DNA of 64,000 nt, from the NCBI GenBank assembly GCA_964219345.1, contig CAXPPN010000049.1, positions 1 through 64,000 on the forward strand, read 5' to 3'. Below are positions 23,176 through 30,913 of this stretch, piece after piece. Within the stretch, counting starts at the first letter, position 1, and each line of letters begins with the position of its first letter. The DNA comes from UBA3537 sp964219345. GTDB taxonomy: Bacteria; Bacteroidota; Bacteroidia; Flavobacteriales; Flavobacteriaceae. The notes beneath the pieces were generated by a model. It was not told the origin of the DNA. It did no database searches and worked only from the letters and a program-made list of their open reading frames with translations. Position numbers and translations under genes: made by a program.

Positions 23176-23818
23176 CTGTTATGGTGATTTTTCTATCGGC
23201 CATTTTTGCTAATTCTTTGTTGTGTGTTACCAAAACAAACGTATATCCAAATGTATCTCTTAATTTAAAAAACAATTGGTGTAATTGCTCAGCAGAAGTA
23301 CTGTCTAAATTCCCTGAGGGTTCATCTGCCAAAACAACAAGAGGATCGTTGATGAGCGCACGGGCAACCGCCACACGCTGTTGTTCGCCTCCCGAAAGTT
23401 CATTTGGTTTGTGGTTTAGACGATGGCTCAATCCAAGAAAATCTAAAAGTGTTTTTGCCTTTTCTATAGCTTTTTTTTCTGATGTTCCTTTGATAAAAGC
23501 TGGAATACACACATTTTCTATAGCGGTAAATTCTGGAAGAAGTTGATGAAATTGAAAAATAAATCCTAAATTTTCATTTCTAAATTTCGCCAATTCTTTT
23601 TCATTTAATCCCTTGACGTCTATAGTGTTTATTATTAGAGAAGAATTTTTTGCTTTTGATGGATGATCAAGTGTGCCCAAAATTTGTAGCAAAGTCGTTT
23701 TTCCAGCACCTGAAGCTCCAACAATAGAAATAATTTCACTTTTTTTTACATCTAAATTGATTCCTTTCAATACATGAAGGTCATCGTAATATTTATGAAT
23801 GTTACTGGCTTGAATCAT
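23156..23818 (-). CDS. LolD-type ABC transporter ATPase
   Basis: The 220-residue ATPase starts at MIQASNIHKYYDD; twelve more codons upstream are open but look non-genic. Walker A GASGAGKTT is at 33-41, the signature LSGGEQQRVAVARAL near 142, Walker B VVLADEPSGNLD near 162 and the switch His in VTHN near 200. It resembles LolD/MacB-type ATPases that drive lipoprotein release or peptide export. No LolC/E permease is next to it, so the partner must be elsewhere. It overlaps the TIGR02757 gene by 20 nt. Confidence 0.85.
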   Translation of the reverse strand: MIQASNIHKYYDDLHVLKGINLDVKKSEIISIVGASGAGKTTLLQILGTLDHPSKAKNSSLIINTIDVKGLNEKELAKFRNENLGFIFQFHQLLPEFTAIENVCIPAFIKGTSEKKAIEKAKTLLDFLGLSHRLNHKPNELSGGEQQRVAVARALINDPLVVLADEPSGNLDSTSAEQLHQLFFKLRDTFGYTFVLVTHNKELAKMADRKITITDGQVSS

Positions 23819-23914
23819 AATTGTAAATTTAAAGTATACCAAGCTGATGTGCAATCATATTTTGATTTTTTAAAGCTAACTTTTCATTAACTTTGATTCA
23901 TAAAATTTAAAAGT

Positions 23915-24451
23915 ATGAAAAAAGCGGTGTTTTGTGGTGGGTGTTTTTGGTGTACTGAGGCAGTTTTTAAGCGCTTAAAAGGTGTTCTTAGTGTAAAATC
24001 TGGATATACTGGAGGGTTTATTAAAAATCCTGCTTATCGCGAGGTATGCGAAGGTCGCACTGGTCATACAGAAGGAATAATAATCGAATATGATACTTCA
24101 GAAGTTCAATACCAAGCACTTTTGGAAGTATTCTTTGCCACACATAATCCAACCACACTAAACCGCCAAGGCTATGATGTGGGTTCACAATACCGTTCAG
24201 CAATTTTTTATACTGATGAATCTCAAAAGGAAACGGCTCAGAATTATATGGAATTTTTAGAAGATTCTAAAGTGTTCGAAAATCCAATTGTAACAACTTT
24301 GGAGCCTCTAGACGTATTTTATAAAGCAGAGGAGGAGCATCATGATTATTTCGATCAAAATGCAGATCAATCGTATTGTCAGTTTGTGATTTTACCTAAA
24401 ATAAAAACTTTAAATGAACGTTTTAAAAGCATGTTGAAATCAAAAGAATGA
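23915..24451 (+). CDS. msrA: Peptide-methionine (S)-S-oxide reductase
   Basis: The 178-residue protein has the catalytic GGCFWC at residues 8-13 (nucleophile Cys10), SGYTGG at 29-34, TGHTEGI near 50 and GSQYRSAIF near 90. It has no signal peptide, so it acts in the cytosol, reducing methionine-S-sulfoxide. It complements the two MsrB genes at 6.6-7.5 kb. Its stop overlaps the start of the next gene (ATGA). Confidence 0.95.
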   Translation: MKKAVFCGGCFWCTEAVFKRLKGVLSVKSGYTGGFIKNPAYREVCEGRTGHTEGIIIEYDTSEVQYQALLEVFFATHNPTTLNRQGYDVGSQYRSAIFYTDESQKETAQNYMEFLEDSKVFENPIVTTLEPLDVFYKAEEEHHDYFDQNADQSYCQFVILPKIKTLNERFKSMLKSKE

Positions 24452-24726
24452 ATTGGGATAAATTAAAAAAACAGCATAAACTTATATTAGGATTAATTTT
24501 TGATTTACTAGGCTATATTTCTTTTATTTTTCCTCCTTTTGATTTTGTTTGGGCACCACTTTCAGGTTATTTAATGACTAAGCTTTACGAGGGTAAAAAA
24601 GGGAAAATAGCGGGTATATTTGTTTTTATTGAAGAAGCACTTCCTTTTTTGGATATCATACCCACCTTCACCATTATGTGGATGTATACCTATTGGAATC
24701 AATCATCCGAAAATTCTTCGAAATAA
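24448..24726 (+). CDS. Small membrane protein, unknown function
   Basis: The 92-residue protein has hydrophobic segments near 14-27 and 50-78 and a central PPFDFVWAPLSGYLMTKLYEG motif, here broken by charged GKKGK residues. It starts at an ATG within the msrA stop (ATGA, 4-nt overlap), so it is translationally coupled to msrA. No family is recognised with confidence. The association with msrA may be only positional. Confidence 0.75.
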   Translation: MNWDKLKKQHKLILGLIFDLLGYISFIFPPFDFVWAPLSGYLMTKLYEGKKGKIAGIFVFIEEALPFLDIIPTFTIMWMYTYWNQSSENSSK

Positions 24727-24729
24727 AAT

Positions 24730-25236
24730 CTACTTATCAAAAAATCGGCTAAGCCCAAATCTTCTAAGCATTTTCTTTTCAAAGTTCCAGAAGAATTCAA
24801 ATTGTCCTAAAAGCCACCCCCAAAACACTAATAAGATTTGGTAAAATATTAAACTCACCACACAAAAAATAATCCAATATAACACTGGTCCAAGATTTTC
24901 TATGGAAACCCCTAATAATTTAATTATGGGTCGTCCTACAAAAACGGATGACGATCCTGTGATGGCAAAAACAATAAAAATACGAATGAGCTCCCAACGT
25001 GCATTGACCACCCATTTGTGCTGTAATTTTTTTATGAAAAACACACACATTTGAAGAATTGAAAACCCCAACAAAACAGTCATAAAGACTTGCAACCAAA
25101 AATTATCTTTAAAAATTTTAATTGTAAATCTATACCCTAAAAAAAAGGAAATTATGATTCCTAAAAAAGGGTAGAGGAGTTGCCAATTTTTATTGATATC
25201 CCAATTTAATTTAAAAGTATTAATGCGGTTTTTCAT
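24730..25236 (-). CDS. Four-helix membrane protein (DUF6787-like)
   Basis: The 168-residue protein has four hydrophobic segments at roughly 20-40, 45-65, 82-100 and 118-145. Marked motifs are NARWELIRIFIVFAITGSSS near 79-98 and GRPIIKLLG near 101. It resembles a Bacteroidota family sometimes labelled as a diacylglyceryl transferase relative (DUF6787). I see no Lgt catalytic motif, so that label is doubtful. It converges with the msrA pair with only 3 nt between the stops. Confidence 0.7.
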   Translation of the reverse strand: MKNRINTFKLNWDINKNWQLLYPFLGIIISFFLGYRFTIKIFKDNFWLQVFMTVLLGFSILQMCVFFIKKLQHKWVVNARWELIRIFIVFAITGSSSVFVGRPIIKLLGVSIENLGPVLYWIIFCVVSLIFYQILLVFWGWLLGQFEFFWNFEKKMLRRFGLSRFFDK

Positions 25237-25272
25237 TCCCGCAAATATAACACTTTATGAAGCTATTTTTCT

Positions 25273-25905
25273 TTATTTTTTGTTAAACAGCTTTCCAAGT
25301 ATTCCACCAAGACCACTGTTACTTTTTCCAAGAACAGCTCCTGCCACATCGTCAATGATTGAGCCATCATTATCAGCCTCCAAAATAGATTCAAAAAAGC
25401 TTTGTTTTTCATTATGAAAATTTCCGCCAATAAGACCTCCTAACATATTTGTTAGTCCATTGGCATCATTTATAGACGATTGGCGTTGTTGTTTACCTAA
25501 AAGTCCCATAACAACTGGAGCGGCCATTTTAAGAATTCTTCCAACTGATGACGCATCGACCCCCGATTGCTTGCTGAGCGCATTTTGAACATTTTGTTGT
25601 CGATTTCCAAAAACGTGTCCTAGAATTTTACCTCCATCTTGCTCAATGGCACTTGAATTTGATCCCGAAAAAATAGTTCCCAAATTGTCCAAAATACTAC
25701 CATCATGCTTTCCAGTTAATGCTCCCAAAAGACCAGATGCACCTTTTGGTGTTGCTGCATTGCGTTGCATGGCTTGCATAAGTACAGGCATGGCCATGTT
25801 TAATAAATTACTTGTATTTGATTTTGATTGTCCTGTTTGGCTAGACAAGCCCTCGATAAGTGGTTTCCCTAAATCCCCACCAAGCAAGTTCATAAGTCCT
25901 GACAT
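25273..25905 (-). CDS. DUF937 family protein
   Basis: The 210-residue protein starts MSGLMNLLGGDLGKPLIEG and has repeated Gly/Gln/Asn-rich helical stretches such as GGKILGHVFGNRQQNVQNAL near 90 and MAAPVVMGLLGKQQRQ near 127. This is the pattern of DUF937 proteins (relatives of YidB). It has no signal peptide. Function is unknown. It is preceded by a terminator of the serC-serA unit and is likely a single gene. Confidence 0.85.
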   Translation of the reverse strand: MSGLMNLLGGDLGKPLIEGLSSQTGQSKSNTSNLLNMAMPVLMQAMQRNAATPKGASGLLGALTGKHDGSILDNLGTIFSGSNSSAIEQDGGKILGHVFGNRQQNVQNALSKQSGVDASSVGRILKMAAPVVMGLLGKQQRQSSINDANGLTNMLGGLIGGNFHNEKQSFFESILEADNDGSIIDDVAGAVLGKSNSGLGGILGKLFNKK

Positions 25906-25934
25906 AGATTTGTTTTAATTAGGCAGCTGCAATA

Positions 25935-25964
25935 TAAAAAAAATCTAACAAAATAGTTAGGATT
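25935..25964 (-). terminator. Terminator of serC-serA (minus strand)
   Basis: On the minus strand AATCCTAAC pairs with GTTAGATT (one bulged C) and is followed by T8. It lies 60 nt after the serA stop. Confidence 0.75.
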
Positions 25965-26023
25965 TTTAGAAATTTAAGAAGTTGAAATATATTTCAATTG
26001 TTATTTTGTGAATATTTCTAGAC

Positions 26024-26974
26024 TTATTTTAAAATAGAAATAATCTGAGTTGCCAATTCAGAACCAATACGTTCTTGTGCTTGTGTTGTGGCTGCACCAA
26101 TATGTGGTGTAAGCGATACATTTGGCGTCATTAAAACTTGAATAGCAGGTGTTGGTTCATTTTCAAAAGTGTCTACTCCCGCAAAAGCAAGTTTTCCAGA
26201 TTTTAAAGCCTCTACCATAGCCACTTCATCGACAACACCACCACGAGCGGCATTAATTAACCCTGCGCCATCTTTCATAAGCTCAAGTTCTGCTTTCCCA
26301 ATAACAAATTCTTTTTGTGCAGGAACATGAAGGGTCAAAAAGTCAGCTTGTTTTAATACATCTTCTTTGCTGTCAATAGTAATATTAAACGTTACAGATT
26401 GTCCGTCAAAGAATGGAACAGTAACAGCTGCTTTTTCCATAAATGGGTCAAAAGCAACGACCTTCATTCCAAGTCCTAAACCAATTTTGGCAGTGGCTTG
26501 GCCTATTCGTCCAAAACCAATTACACCCAAAGTTTTACCACGAAGCTCAGTTCCTTTGGCATAGGCCTTTTTTAATGCTTTAAATTTTGAATCTCCATCT
26601 AGTGGCATATTTCGGTTAGAATCATACAAAAAACGTACACCAGAAAACAAGTGTGCAAAAACCAATTCTGCAACAGATTCTGAAGAAGCTGCAGGAGTGT
26701 TAATGACATGCAAACCTTTCTCTCTGGCATAATCGACATCAATGTTATCCATTCCAACACCACCTCTTCCAATGATTTTTAGACTTGGACAAGCGTCAAT
26801 CAAATCTTTACGAACTTTAGTGGCACTTCGTACCAAAAGGACAGTAATGTTTTCGCTATTGATATAATTTTCAAGTTGTTCTTGGGCAACGGTCGTTGTA
26901 CTTACCTCAAATCCAGCGGCTTCTAATTCTTCTACACCATTTGGAGAAATACCGTCATTTGCTAATATTTTCAT
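26024..26974 (-). CDS. serA: D-3-phosphoglycerate dehydrogenase, short form
   Basis: The 316-residue D-2-hydroxyacid dehydrogenase has GRGGVGMDNIDVDYA near 70-84, the NAD motif GVIGFGRIGQATA near 150-162, the active-site region NAARGGVVDE near 237 and the catalytic His in LTPHIGAATTQAQ near 290. It lacks the C-terminal ACT domain, so it should not be serine-inhibited in the E. coli manner. It starts 5 nt after serC and forms an operon with it, making phosphoserine from 3-phosphoglycerate. Confidence 0.92.
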   Translation of the reverse strand: MKILANDGISPNGVEELEAAGFEVSTTTVAQEQLENYINSENITVLLVRSATKVRKDLIDACPSLKIIGRGGVGMDNIDVDYAREKGLHVINTPAASSESVAELVFAHLFSGVRFLYDSNRNMPLDGDSKFKALKKAYAKGTELRGKTLGVIGFGRIGQATAKIGLGLGMKVVAFDPFMEKAAVTVPFFDGQSVTFNITIDSKEDVLKQADFLTLHVPAQKEFVIGKAELELMKDGAGLINAARGGVVDEVAMVEALKSGKLAFAGVDTFENEPTPAIQVLMTPNVSLTPHIGAATTQAQERIGSELATQIISILK

Positions 26975-26979
26975 GTTTT

Positions 26980-28041
26980 TTATGCTTTACGTTCTAATTC
27001 ACTCATAATTTCAACCAATACCTGAACACTTTCTAGTGTTAGTGCATTGTACATAGAGGCTCTGTAACCACCCACACTTCTGTGGCCATTCAATCCGTTG
27101 ATACCAGCGTCTTGCCACATGGCATCAAAAGTATCCTTTAAATTTTCGTTGGCTAACGTAAATGTGGCGTTCATTGTAGAACGGTCTGCTTTGGCAGCAA
27201 AACCATTAAATAATGGGTTTAAATCTATTTCTGAATATATAAGTTGTGCTTTCTTTTCATTTTCTTTTTCGATGGCTGCTATTCCACCTAAATTCTTTAA
27301 CCATTCCAAGTTAAGCATAGAGGCATACACAGGAAATACAGGTGGAGTATTAAACATACTGCCTTTACTGATGTGTACTTTATAATCCATCATCGATGGA
27401 ATTTTACGTGATACTTTTCCTAAAATATCTTCTCTAACAACAACCAATGTTGTTCCAGCAGGGCCCATATTTTTTTGTGCTCCTGCATAGATTAATCCAA
27501 ATTTTGAAAAGTCCAAGGTACGCGAGAAAATATCGCTACTCATATCGCAAACCAATGGGATATCGCAGTCTGGAAAATCTTTAATTTGAGTTCCAAAAAT
27601 AGTATTATTGGACGTGCAATGGAAATAATCATGATCTGATGGAATGTCATATCCTTTTGGGATATAGTTGTAATTTGCATCTTTTGATGAAGCTACTTCT
27701 GTAATATCATCAAAAATACGTGCTTCTTTAATTGCTTTATCACTCCAAGTTCCTGTATTTAGATATGCTGCACGTTTTTCCAAGAGATTAAGCGCAACTG
27801 CCAAAAATTGGGTACTTGCACCGCCTTGTAAAAATAAAACTTTGTAACCCATACCTTCCAAACCCAAAAGTTCGAGGACTAGCGCACGTGCATTTTCCAT
27901 AATATCTACAAAGGCTTTGCTTCTGTGGGAAATTTCAATAAGCGAAAGGCCATTGTCAAAATCCAATACTGCTTGCGCAGATTTTTCCATAACCTCTTGA
28001 GGTAAAACGCAGGGTCCAGCGCTAAAATTATGTCTTTTCAT
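26980..28041 (-). CDS. serC: Phosphoserine aminotransferase
   Basis: The 353-residue PLP enzyme opens with MKRHNFSAGPCVLPQEVM, the typical SerC start. LQGGASTQFLAVALNLL is near 73, DMSSDIFSR near 165 and the PLP lysine in YAGAQKNMGPAGTTLV near 194. NGLNGHRSVGGYRASMYNA near the C-terminus is also family-specific. It transfers an amino group from glutamate to 3-phosphohydroxypyruvate. It is the first gene of the serC-serA operon. Confidence 0.96.
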   Translation of the reverse strand: MKRHNFSAGPCVLPQEVMEKSAQAVLDFDNGLSLIEISHRSKAFVDIMENARALVLELLGLEGMGYKVLFLQGGASTQFLAVALNLLEKRAAYLNTGTWSDKAIKEARIFDDITEVASSKDANYNYIPKGYDIPSDHDYFHCTSNNTIFGTQIKDFPDCDIPLVCDMSSDIFSRTLDFSKFGLIYAGAQKNMGPAGTTLVVVREDILGKVSRKIPSMMDYKVHISKGSMFNTPPVFPVYASMLNLEWLKNLGGIAAIEKENEKKAQLIYSEIDLNPLFNGFAAKADRSTMNATFTLANENLKDTFDAMWQDAGINGLNGHRSVGGYRASMYNALTLESVQVLVEIMSELERKA

Positions 28042-28128
28042 TTGGTGAGTTTTTAGCTTTTAAAAAATTAAGCTACAAAGGTGCGAATTAATTATTGATA
28101 TCAGATAAAAAAATATAATAATATTATG

Positions 28129-29190
28129 TTATATTTTCAACAAGAAATCAACAGTATCTTTTTGATCGGCATAATCGCTTAATTTTGGAAATTGTGTTGT
28201 TCCAAAATCAACTTCATTTGGCATAAAATCTCGAGAGACTACACATTGAATGAGCTCGCTATCTTTTTGGATTTTTGACTTTAAGTTATCAATATCATCA
28301 TAGAATTCATAAAACAAGGTGGCAATTGGAGACGCATAGTGTTGATCTTCTTTGAGCATCAAAAAACCATTTTCCAATAAATCAAACTCACTCATCAAAT
28401 ACACCGCTTTGTTGTAATCGTAATTGTTGGCATATTTTGCACCATTCATGATAGGATGCCACTCATAAACGGCATTAAAAAAGGCATCAAAATCATAATC
28501 ATTTGGCACAAAAAGTTTAGAAACACTTCGGCATCCCAAACCATAATATCGGAATATATCCTCAGTTAATGCTTCTAAGTCTTCTGGAGTTTCACGACCT
28601 GTAAGTACCGCTACAGAATTTCTATTTTTTCTGATGATAGAAGGTTTGTTTTTAAAATAATATTCAAAATAGCGCGCTGTATTATCACTTCCTGTAGCAA
28701 TAACAGCATCAAAATCTTCGAGACGTTGTTCTGTAAACTCAATAGTTCCTTTTATGGAGGGTTCAATATGCATCAAATAGGCCGCTAAAAATGGCAATAG
28801 ATGTTTATCGTTGGAGGATTGTTTGATGGTTATTTTATGTCCACACACCAGAGCGGATAAAAAATCATGAAACCCAACGAGAGGAATATTTCCAGCCATA
28901 ATAATGGCGATGTTCTTTGAAGTTATTGTAGGAATAGAATAGGAGGCAAGCCATTTTTCGAGATGCTCTTTTTGGAGTAATTCACTCCATTGGTTAAGGG
29001 CAAAGCATAAATTCTCTTTTGTAAACCACCCATTATGTTCTTGGGCCAATTTGAGCTGATGTTTGAATCCATCAAAAAATAAATCGTTGTGGCGTGCATC
29101 ATTTGATTTTTTGTAATCCTTTGAGGAAAATTTGCTTAAAAAAACACCCAATTCTACAAGAGCACTTATTATATTTTTTTTATGATTCAT
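28129..29190 (-). CDS. LuxC-family acyl-CoA reductase
   Basis: The 353-residue protein has AIIMAGNIPLVGFHDFLSAL near 94-113, VIATGSDNTARYFEYYF near 168 and the likely catalytic Cys in RYYGLGCRSVSKLFVPN near 222. These mark the LuxC acyl-CoA reductase superfamily, which turns acyl-CoA into an acyl-enzyme thioester and aldehyde. No luxABDE genes are present, so luminescence is not implied. It is divergent from a 2[4Fe-4S] ferredoxin gene across 71 nt. The physiological substrate is unknown. Confidence 0.85.
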   Translation of the reverse strand: MNHKKNIISALVELGVFLSKFSSKDYKKSNDARHNDLFFDGFKHQLKLAQEHNGWFTKENLCFALNQWSELLQKEHLEKWLASYSIPTITSKNIAIIMAGNIPLVGFHDFLSALVCGHKITIKQSSNDKHLLPFLAAYLMHIEPSIKGTIEFTEQRLEDFDAVIATGSDNTARYFEYYFKNKPSIIRKNRNSVAVLTGRETPEDLEALTEDIFRYYGLGCRSVSKLFVPNDYDFDAFFNAVYEWHPIMNGAKYANNYDYNKAVYLMSEFDLLENGFLMLKEDQHYASPIATLFYEFYDDIDNLKSKIQKDSELIQCVVSRDFMPNEVDFGTTQFPKLSDYADQKDTVDFLLKI

Positions 29191-29193
29191 AAT

Positions 29194-29224
29194 TTGTTTA
29201 ACCGTAATTTTGGCGTTAATTTTG
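29194..29224 (+). promoter_or_regulatory. Promoter of the ferredoxin gene
   Basis: TTG at 29194-29196, a 20-nt spacer and TAATTTTG at 29217-29224. A second TAATTTTG lies at 29205-29212. The start codon at 29262 is 37 nt downstream. Confidence 0.6.
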
Positions 29225-29261
29225 TTGCAAATTTAGTTAATAAATATTCGAAAAAACGACT

Positions 29262-29609
29262 ATGGCAATTATAATCACTGATGAATGTATTAATTGTGGC
29301 GCTTGTGAGCCCGAATGTCCAAATACTGCCATTTATGAAGGCGCAGACGATTGGCGCTATAACGATGGTACAAGTTTAGAAGGGCAAATAGTTTTACCAA
29401 ATGGTAAGCAAGTTGATGCCGATGAGGCACAAATACCTATTAGTGACGAATATTATTTTATTGTCCCCGATAAATGTACCGAGTGTATGGGCTTTCATGA
29501 AGAGCCACAATGTGCAGCGGTATGTCCTGTAGATTGTTGTGTCCCAGATGAAAACAACGTTGAAACCGAAGAGGTGCTTTTGGGGAAACAACGTTTTATG
29601 CATCCATAG
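29262..29609 (+). CDS. 4Fe-4S dicluster ferredoxin
   Basis: The 115-residue protein has the first cluster motif CINCGACEPECPN at residues 9-21 and the second CTECMGFHEEPQCAAVCPVDCC near 73-94, with the eight-residue insertion between Cys2 and Cys3 that is typical of Alvin-type ferredoxins. The segment between the clusters is longer than usual. It carries electrons at low potential in the cytosol. It shares a short intergenic region with the divergent LuxC-type reductase, which suggests, but does not prove, joint use. Confidence 0.93.
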   Translation: MAIIITDECINCGACEPECPNTAIYEGADDWRYNDGTSLEGQIVLPNGKQVDADEAQIPISDEYYFIVPDKCTECMGFHEEPQCAAVCPVDCCVPDENNVETEEVLLGKQRFMHP

Positions 29610-29661
29610 GATTAAGATATCATACTGTATTCTTTTTAATGGAAATAATACTTCATTTATG

Positions 29662-29669
29662 TACTTTTG
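29662..29669 (+). promoter_or_regulatory. -7 promoter box of ychF (TACTTTTG)
   Basis: TACTTTTG matches TAnnTTTG, 18 nt upstream of the start codon at 29688. Confidence 0.5.
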
Positions 29670-29687
29670 CACTCAAAATATATTTTT

Positions 29688-30782
29688 ATGAAAGCAGGAA
29701 TCGTTGGATTACCCAATGTTGGAAAATCAACACTTTTTAATTGTTTATCAAACGCCAAAGCACAAAGTGCTAATTTTCCATTTTGTACCATTGAGCCAAA
29801 CGTTGGTGTGGTCAATGTTCCAGATCCTAGACTTTCTAAATTAGAATCCCTAGTAAGCCCAGAAAAAGTAATCCCAGCCACTGTAGAAATTGTGGATATT
29901 GCTGGATTGGTGAAAGGGGCGAGTAAAGGTGAGGGGCTTGGCAATCAATTTTTAGGAAATATTAGAGAAACCGATGCGATTTTGCATGTGTTGCGTTGTT
30001 TTGATAACGATAATATTGTTCATGTCGATGGAAGTGTTGATCCTCTTAGAGACAAAGACACTATCGATATGGAATTACAGTTAAAAGACTTAGAAACTGT
30101 AGAAAAAAAACTTGAAAAAGTTAAACGTACTGCTAAAACAGGAAATAAAGACGCCCAAAAAGAAGCGGAAGTTTTGGAACACATAAAAGCCCATCTCGAA
30201 GCAGGCCAATCCGTACGAAGTTTGGAGGTTTCAGAAGATGACTTTGTGGCCTATGTCAAACCATTACAGTTTATTACCGCTAAACCTGTAATGTATGTCT
30301 GTAATGTAGACGAAAACTCTGCAGTAAGTGGCAATAGCTATGTCGAACAGGTAAAAACTGCTGTAGCCACCGAAAATGCTGAAGTTTTGGTTTTGGCCGT
30401 TGGAACGGAAGCTGATATCAACGAATTGGACGATTTTGAGGAGCGTCAGCTATTTTTGGAAGATATTGGATTGGATGAACCAGGTTCTGCAAAATTGATT
30501 CGTTCGGCTTATAAATTGCTTAATCTTCAAACCTACTTTACTGCTGGTCCAAAAGAAGTGCGTGCTTGGACCATAAAAATTGGTAGTCTAGCACCACAAG
30601 CCGCTGGCGTGATTCATACCGATTTTGAAAAAGGTTTTATCCGTGCCGAAGTCATTGCTTATGACGATTATGTAAACTATGGCAGTGAAGCCAAAGTCAA
30701 AGAAGCTGGAAAAATGCGTGTTGAAGGAAAAAACTACACCGTCAAAGATGGTGATGTCGTACATTTCCTGTTTAATGTATAA
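29688..30782 (+). CDS. ychF: Redox-regulated ATPase YchF (OLA1 family)
   Basis: The 364-residue P-loop protein starts at MKAGIVGLPNVGKSTLFNCL; an in-frame TTG seven codons upstream lies in the promoter box. G1 is GLPNVGKST, the G3 region DIAGLVKGASKGEGLGN near 68-84, and the G4 position NVDE (near 205) replaces the NKxD of GTPases, as expected for ATP-preferring YchF. The C-terminal TGS domain ends KDGDVVHFLFNV. It is a conserved ribosome-associated ATPase linked to stress responses. Confidence 0.95.
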   Translation: MKAGIVGLPNVGKSTLFNCLSNAKAQSANFPFCTIEPNVGVVNVPDPRLSKLESLVSPEKVIPATVEIVDIAGLVKGASKGEGLGNQFLGNIRETDAILHVLRCFDNDNIVHVDGSVDPLRDKDTIDMELQLKDLETVEKKLEKVKRTAKTGNKDAQKEAEVLEHIKAHLEAGQSVRSLEVSEDDFVAYVKPLQFITAKPVMYVCNVDENSAVSGNSYVEQVKTAVATENAEVLVLAVGTEADINELDDFEERQLFLEDIGLDEPGSAKLIRSAYKLLNLQTYFTAGPKEVRAWTIKIGSLAPQAAGVIHTDFEKGFIRAEVIAYDDYVNYGSEAKVKEAGKMRVEGKNYTVKDGDVVHFLFNV

Positions 30783-30913
30783 ATCATTTATGTCTTTTTT
30801 TTAGCCAAAAATGTTCTCAACATTGGCCGTTAATTTTTGTTAATTAATTTGTGTTTTAAAGGTTTCTTTTTTTCAGATGAAGTACTATATTAGCACCTCG
30901 TCAGAAAAACCCT

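Noticed and set aside
23181..23546. 121-codon plus-strand frame opposite the LolD-type ATPase
   Set aside because: It mirrors the conserved ATPase motifs in the antisense direction and shows no recognisable domain.
28129..29190. LuxC homology as a sign of bioluminescence genes
   Set aside because: No luxA, luxB, luxD or luxE genes are adjacent, and LuxC-type reductases are widespread without luminescence.
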